9,922 bases of DNA. It comes from Bacteroidota bacterium (GTDB taxonomy: Bacteria; Bacteroidota; Bacteroidia; Cytophagales; Hymenobacteraceae). Where the stretch lies: the NCBI GenBank assembly GCA_023424725.1, contig JAFADQ010000169.1, forward strand, positions 1 through 9,922, in the 5' to 3' direction. How positions within the stretch are numbered: position 1 is the stretch's first letter; every line of letters starts with the position of its first letter. Position numbers and translations under genes: made by a program. Shown piece after piece: positions 6,908 to 9,922 of the stretch. The notes under the pieces are model-generated. The model was not told the DNA's origin, ran no database searches, and saw only the letters and a program-made list of their open reading frames with translations.

Positions 6908-8338
6908 TTAGTGCCCTGCCGCCAAAACTACCGGCGAACCGGTGGCGGCAGGGGCTTGGATATCTTTTTTCGTGAACAAATTCTTTACAAAGCCAAGCAG
7001 TTTGCTGAAGGTAGAATTGTTACTTGCCTCAGCTATAACAATGGTTTGTGCAGGTGTATTGGCGGGCGTAGTTTCAGGTTGAAATTTTTGTGCTCCGGCA
7101 CCCTTAAAATAGGCCATCGCAGGTTGGTTGTCTATCAGTAATTCCGGAGTGAAAGACGGAATTACTTTCTCCATCTGGTCCATTAAGTCTACCACGAAAG
7201 AGCGCAGGAACATAACAGAATAAGGCACTTTTTCTACCATTACAGAATATAAACTAACCGGGCGGTACGGCACGTCGCCCACTTTGTCTTTATCCAGATC
7301 GTAGCCGCTGTATTTGTCCCAGTAATTGGCGTTGATGTGGTTTAGCATGGTGGTGCCGTTAGAAGCCACATCGAAAGTATTTGCGGTAAAGTTGTTAAGC
7401 CTGAAAGTATCTTCCATGCAGTTGGCGAGCAGTTTTATGGCCCAGCCGTTGTTCTCGAAATTGTTGCTCTCTACCTTTATACGGTTAGAGCCTTCCATAT
7501 ACAGCGCGGTGGTGTTTTTGCGAAACGTGTTGTTACGGATGGTGCTGCCGTTTATGTCTTTCAACAGCAAACCGTAGGCCGAGCTTCCCCAGTTTAATTC
7601 AAACAAATTGCCGGTCATTTCTACTCGGTCGGTATACATAACGGCCACGCCGGCGCCGTTGTCGCGGAAGGTATTAAACGTGTACACAACATCGTGCGAA
7701 AACATGAAATGCAACCCATACCGGATGTTCTTTTCGGTAGTGTTTTTTCTTATGGTTGATTTGGTAGTGAACTCCAGATAAATACCGTCGCGCTGGCCTT
7801 GCACCAGGTTGTTTTCTACCAAAACATCGCTGCATTTCCACATGTGTATGCCGTTGCCTAGCATGGTTTCCGGTATATGGCTTCCAGAGCTAACATGGTT
7901 GTTTGTAACAATGCAACTATCAGATTTAGAAAGATAAATTCCGAAAAAACAGTCTTCTAATTTGTTGTCGGAAATGGTAACATGCGCAACGTTTAGCAGT
8001 TTAATTCCGGCCAGGTCGTTAAGCGAGCTGGTACCGGTGTTGCGCAGGTGCAAGCCCTTAATAGTTACGCCGCTAACGGTAACGGTTAATATCTGATTTG
8101 TGCCGTTGCCGTCTAACACAGGCAAATCTTCCCCTTGCAGGGTAATGGCTTTGTCGATGGTAATTTCGCCTTCTTTGTAAACGCCTTTTTTAATCAGGAT
8201 TACATCGCCGGTTTTTGCCTTTGCGATGGCCTGTTTTATGGTGCCCACAGGCCCCGATTTACTCACCACGATGGTTGCGCCGCGGCTTGCGCCTGCCAGG
8301 CAAAAGAAGGAAATCAGAAGTAGGATTAGCAGGCGCAT
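6908..8338 (-). CDS. nosD: NosD, periplasmic beta-helix copper-maturation protein
   Basis: 476 residues from the ATG at 8338-8336, chosen because it starts a clean signal peptide (MRLLILLLISFFCLAGASRG, cleavage near 20). The open frame reaches 8497, but those 53 codons cross repeat DNA. Residues 25-330 are a right-handed parallel beta-helix with repeated short N/G/D-rich rungs (for example VTISDNKLED, VLVENNLVQGQRDGIYL, YGLHFMFSHDVVYTFNTF). They are followed by the NosD hallmark ANYWDKYSGYDLDKDKVGD (337-355). NosD receives copper from NosL and docks on NosZ and NosFY in the periplasm. The usual family end is near LLIDNQPAM (400-408). Here about 68 extra residues follow: a Thr/Pro/Ala linker and a basic amphipathic stretch STFSKLLGFVKNLFTKKD (442-459). 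Upstream (8339-8607) there are 269 bases of repeats. Confidence 0.94.
   Translation of the reverse strand: MRLLILLLISFFCLAGASRGATIVVSKSGPVGTIKQAIAKAKTGDVILIKKGVYKEGEITIDKAITLQGEDLPVLDGNGTNQILTVTVSGVTIKGLHLRNTGTSSLNDLAGIKLLNVAHVTISDNKLEDCFFGIYLSKSDSCIVTNNHVSSGSHIPETMLGNGIHMWKCSDVLVENNLVQGQRDGIYLEFTTKSTIRKNTTEKNIRYGLHFMFSHDVVYTFNTFRDNGAGVAVMYTDRVEMTGNLFELNWGSSAYGLLLKDINGSTIRNNTFRKNTTALYMEGSNRIKVESNNFENNGWAIKLLANCMEDTFRLNNFTANTFDVASNGTTMLNHINANYWDKYSGYDLDKDKVGDVPYRPVSLYSVMVEKVPYSVMFLRSFVVDLMDQMEKVIPSFTPELLIDNQPAMAYFKGAGAQKFQPETTPANTPAQTIVIAEASNNSTFSKLLGFVKNLFTKKDIQAPAATGSPVVLAAGH
6914..6953. repeat. 10-base perfect inverted repeat at the 3' end of nosD
   Basis: CCCTGCCGCC (6914-6923) and GGCGGCAGGG (6944-6953) are perfect inverse complements, with an inner CCGG/CCGG pair (6931-6934, 6939-6942). 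The hairpin lies within the last 16 codons of nosD and has no T-run after it, so it is not a standard terminator. It could protect or process the transcript end, or be the trace of an inserted repeat that lengthened the NosD tail. Confidence 0.6.
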
Positions 8339-8377
8339 GGTTGATAAAAATTTATTGGTTGGTTGTTCACCGAAAAA

Positions 8378-8415
8378 CCTCCCCCCGGCCCCTCTCCAAA
8401 ATGAGAGGGGAGAAT
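8378..8415. repeat. G/C-rich palindromic repeat (CCTCCCCCCGGCCCCTCTCC type)
   Basis: CCCCTCTC (8389-8396) pairs with GAGAGGGG (8403-8410) across a CAAAAT loop, preceded by a CCTCCCCCCGG block and followed by AGAATTAGGAG. The composition breaks sharply from the A/T-rich sequence beside it. I recall this type of sequence as a dispersed repeat in Bacteroidetes genomes, but copy number cannot be checked here. It lies in the gap before the nosD start. Confidence 0.65.
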
Positions 8416-8460
8416 TAGGAGCCTCCGGCAAATTGGTATTATTTGTTAATTGGCTTCCTT

Positions 8461-8556
8461 CGCTCGCGTCTCGCGAGTGTGGGTTATTGGGCGGCATCTT
8501 GCCGCTGTAAAAAAGGCCAGAGGCCAGCCGTAGCTTACACTCGCCAGAGGCGAGCG
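8461..8556. repeat. 96-bp inverted doublet of CGCTCGC...GCGAGTGT hairpins
   Basis: The unit at 8461-8480 (CGCTCGCGTCTCGCGAGTGT) recurs inverted at 8537-8556 (CGCTCGCCTCTGGCGAGTGT on the minus strand), 18 of 20 identical. The two differences are a paired G-C to C-G swap in the stem, so both keep a 6-base stem (CTCGCx/xGCGAG) with a TCT loop. A smaller GGCC-aga-GGCC repeat lies at 8515-8525. The inverted pairing and maintained stem indicate a REPIN-like element. It fills most of the gap between X-B and nosD. Confidence 0.75.
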
Positions 8557-8584
8557 AGGGTAAACGGCGTAATTTGGGGAATGC

Positions 8585-8613
8585 GATCGGGCGAATGCAA
8601 TTCGCCTCTACAG
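8585..8613. repeat. Single GTAGAG-type palindrome overlapping the stop codon of X-B
   Basis: GGCGAAT (8590-8596), GCA, ATTCGCC (8600-8606) form a 7-base-arm palindrome, followed by TCTAC. On the minus strand it reads GTAGAGGCGAATTGCATTCG. The GTAGAG foot is the same as that of the doublet between nosF and nosY. The TAG stop of the upstream gene (8610-8608) lies within that foot, so the element provides the end of the reading frame. Confidence 0.75.
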
Positions 8614-9285
8614 CATTAAAAATCCAATTACAAACAGCAGCGCGATGCTGGATAAACCAACCGAAGTTTTTCTTCCGAAACTGATCTCGGGAACGTTAAT
8701 TTTAATGACTGCTTTTTCGGTTTTGGTTTTGCGCATCATCTCAAATATTACCACAATGGCAGAAATAATTCCACCGATAATGATGGCGTATCCTCCAAGA
8801 TCGGGGAAAGAGCCTGCGCGAAAATTAAGCAGATCTTTGTAGCCTAAAAGCGGTGGCTGGTAGCTCATGCCGGGCACGATAATGGCAGCGCGCGGGTCTA
8901 GGTTGTGGCCGTAATCGTATTCCCAGGCCCAGAAATCGTACATTCCGGCGGCGGCGGCAATTACCAGCAGGCCAAACCAGGTGTACAGCACTGGCTTTTT
9001 ACCAAACAAAGCAGTTAGCATTCCGAGGCCTATTAAAGCGCCCAAAATGTATTTCATGTAGGTAAATTCGGGAAACATAGAGGCATCTATTTCTTTCATG
9101 CCGATATAGTGGTTAAGGCCATTAATGATCTGGATATCGCCGGAAAGCTTATCTATCCATATCTTCATTCCAAGCCCTTCGGGGTACTGCGGCGCCTGTA
9201 GTTCTATAGACCAAACGGGGAAGAAAAATCCACCGATCATGAGCAAAGAAGCTACCAGCACGAGTATTCTTGATAATGGTTTCAT
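8608..9285 (-). CDS. Polytopic membrane protein of the nos cluster, lacking the NosL domain (X-B)
   Basis: 225 residues, family not named by me. Membrane segments lie near residues 7-28, 78-95, 98-117 and 164-184, with a fifth hydrophobic stretch (207-225) that ends the protein abruptly as GFLML-stop. The outside loops hold the blocks shared with the 722-1 copy: ELQAPQYPEGLGMKIWIDKL (28-47), NGLNHYIGM (55-63), WEYDYGHNLDP (121-131) and YQPPLLGYKDLLNF (142-155). Exposed His and Met in the second block could bind copper, which is inference. In the other copy the fifth stretch runs into a lipobox-like cysteine and a NosL domain; here the frame ends at that point inside a palindromic repeat. It sits 66 bases after nosZ copy B and before nosD, so a role in NosZ maturation or copper supply is likely. 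The protein was probably shortened by the repeat insertion. Confidence 0.85.
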   Translation of the reverse strand: MKPLSRILVLVASLLMIGGFFFPVWSIELQAPQYPEGLGMKIWIDKLSGDIQIINGLNHYIGMKEIDASMFPEFTYMKYILGALIGLGMLTALFGKKPVLYTWFGLLVIAAAAGMYDFWAWEYDYGHNLDPRAAIIVPGMSYQPPLLGYKDLLNFRAGSFPDLGGYAIIIGGIISAIVVIFEMMRKTKTEKAVIKINVPEISFGRKTSVGLSSIALLFVIGFLML

Positions 9286-9308
9286 GGTATTTTGGGTTTT
9301 GTAAAAAG

Positions 9309-9338
9309 AGCAGAAGGGAGCTACAACTCCCCTCTGCT
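9309..9338 (-). terminator. Hairpin with T-tract after nosZ copy B (terminator or attenuator)
   Basis: Arms 9309-9320 and 9327-9338 pair over 12 positions (AGCAGAGGGGAG with CTCCCTTCTGCT, one wobble on the minus strand) around a 6-base loop, followed by a T5 run in the minus-strand sense. It lies between the nosZ stop (9352) and the X-B start (9285), matching the hairpin after copy A in place and design. Complete termination would cut off X-B and nosDFY from the nosZ promoter. Confidence 0.78.
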
Positions 9339-9351
9339 TTTTTTGGTTAAC

Positions 9352-9922
9352 TTATTTTCGGGCTACCGCGTCTTCGGCTTTTACACCGGTGCTCCATTTA
9401 AGAGGCACGTCGCTTCCGGCCGGAGATACCCGAATGTAGCCTTGCATTTCCTGGTGCAGCGCAGAGCAGAAATCGGTGCAGTACATTGGGTAAACGGTGG
9501 CTTTTTTAGGAGTCCATTTAAAGGTTTGGGTTTCGCCTGGCATAATCAGCAACTCGGCGTTTTCAGACCCTTTAATAGCGAAGCCATGCGGCACATCCCA
9601 GTCTTGCTCAAGGTTGGTTACATAAAAGTAAACCTCGTCGCCAACTTTTATACCTTCTATGTTATCGGGTGTAAAGTGCGAGCGGATAGACGACATGTAC
9701 ACATGCACCTGGTTGCCTTTGCGCTCTACTCTGGCATCTTTCTCGTTGGTTACACGGCCTGGGTGTTTGTTGTCTTCCAGCTTGTAAAACTTCTTAGAGT
9801 TTTTCGCTACTTTCTCGGCCGGAATACCCACCGCGTAGTGAGGTTCGCCAATGGTAGGATAATCTAAGAGAAGCTTCATTTTATCGCCGCTAATATCTAT
9901 AAGCTGCGCAGAGTGAGCCAGT
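9352..9922 (-). CDS. nosZ: Nitrous oxide reductase NosZ, copy B (C-terminal part, continues past right edge)
   Basis: The frame is open to the window edge (codons from 9921), with the first visible residues LAHSAQLIDISGDKM aligning to LAQSAQLYDISGDKM of copy A, so the ATG at 9879 is internal and not a start. Visible parts: the last propeller blade with EPHY (a CuZ histidine), then the cupredoxin CuA domain with DVPHGF and CTDFCSALHQEM (two Cys, His, Met). About 73 % of 179 aligned residues match copy A by hand count. The C-terminal tail is short, ending AEDAVARK after the CuA domain, without the Ala-rich extension of copy A. All visible ligands are intact, so nothing suggests a pseudogene. 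The export signal and most CuZ ligands lie outside the window. Confidence 0.96.
   Translation of the reverse strand, partial: LAHSAQLIDISGDKMKLLLDYPTIGEPHYAVGIPAEKVAKNSKKFYKLEDNKHPGRVTNEKDARVERKGNQVHVYMSSIRSHFTPDNIEGIKVGDEVYFYVTNLEQDWDVPHGFAIKGSENAELLIMPGETQTFKWTPKKATVYPMYCTDFCSALHQEMQGYIRVSPAGSDVPLKWSTGVKAEDAVARK

Noticed and set aside
8339..8497. 53-codon N-terminal extension of nosD
   Set aside because: It runs through G/C-rich repeat DNA and would place a good signal peptide in the middle of the protein. The ATG at 8338 is far better.
5944..8613. CRISPR array as an explanation for the repeated palindromes
   Set aside because: The units are inverted pairs from unrelated families, without regular direct repeats, spacers of uniform size or cas genes.
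9292..9867. Long plus-strand open frame (191 codons) antisense to nosZ copy B; similar shorter frames at 948-1397 antisense to copy A
   Set aside because: It mirrors the conserved NosZ CuA region on the other strand and gives no recognisable protein; the open frame follows from the codon usage of the sense gene.
1..9922. Assembly artefact as an explanation for two nosZ-X modules
   Set aside because: The copies differ in about a quarter of NosZ C-terminal residues and have different 3' neighbours and tails, so they are truly distinct genes.

Overview
The window is part of a nitrous oxide reduction (nos) locus, almost entirely on the minus strand. It most likely comes from a Bacteroidetes bacterium of the Cytophagales/Hymenobacteraceae type. 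The grounds are a Sec-exported clade II (atypical) NosZ, a lipoprotein cytochrome c directly upstream of nosZ, the order nosZ - membrane protein - nosD - nosF - nosY, A/T-rich starts without clear Shine-Dalgarno sequences, and several palindromic repeat families. The genus assignment is inference.

Layout in the direction of transcription (right to left). The 3' part of one nosZ (copy B) enters from the right edge. It is followed by a small polytopic membrane protein (here 'X-B'), then nosD (periplasmic beta-helix), nosF (ABC ATPase) and nosY (ABC permease). NosDFY is the machine that matures the CuZ site of NosZ. A plus-strand gene for an OmpA-domain lipoprotein then interrupts the minus-strand run and ends at a strong bidirectional terminator. 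After a roughly 680-base A/T-rich gap comes a second minus-strand unit: a mono-heme lipoprotein cytochrome c, a complete second nosZ (copy A), and a second copy of the membrane protein ('X-A') that runs off the left edge.

The main point of interest is that the nosZ-X module is present twice in tandem (about 73 % identical residues in the compared NosZ C-termini, by hand count), with different fates at the 3' end. X-A continues in frame into a NosL domain (copper chaperone, CxxCxM motif), giving a membrane protein::NosL fusion. X-B stops exactly where the NosL part should begin, and its stop codon lies inside a GTAGAG-type palindromic repeat. The fusion ties the uncharacterised membrane protein X to copper delivery for NosZ, and suggests that the visible nosDFY set has lost its own nosL.

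The three junctions X-B/nosD, nosD/nosF and nosF/nosY each hold a different inverted-repeat doublet, all 96-97 bp end to end (REPIN/MITE-like). Both nosZ copies are followed by a similarly placed intrinsic-terminator-like hairpin before gene X, which could set the ratio of enzyme to accessory protein. In outline, the cytochrome c probably feeds electrons to NosZ, NosL and X handle copper, and NosDFY uses ATP to complete the CuZ centre.
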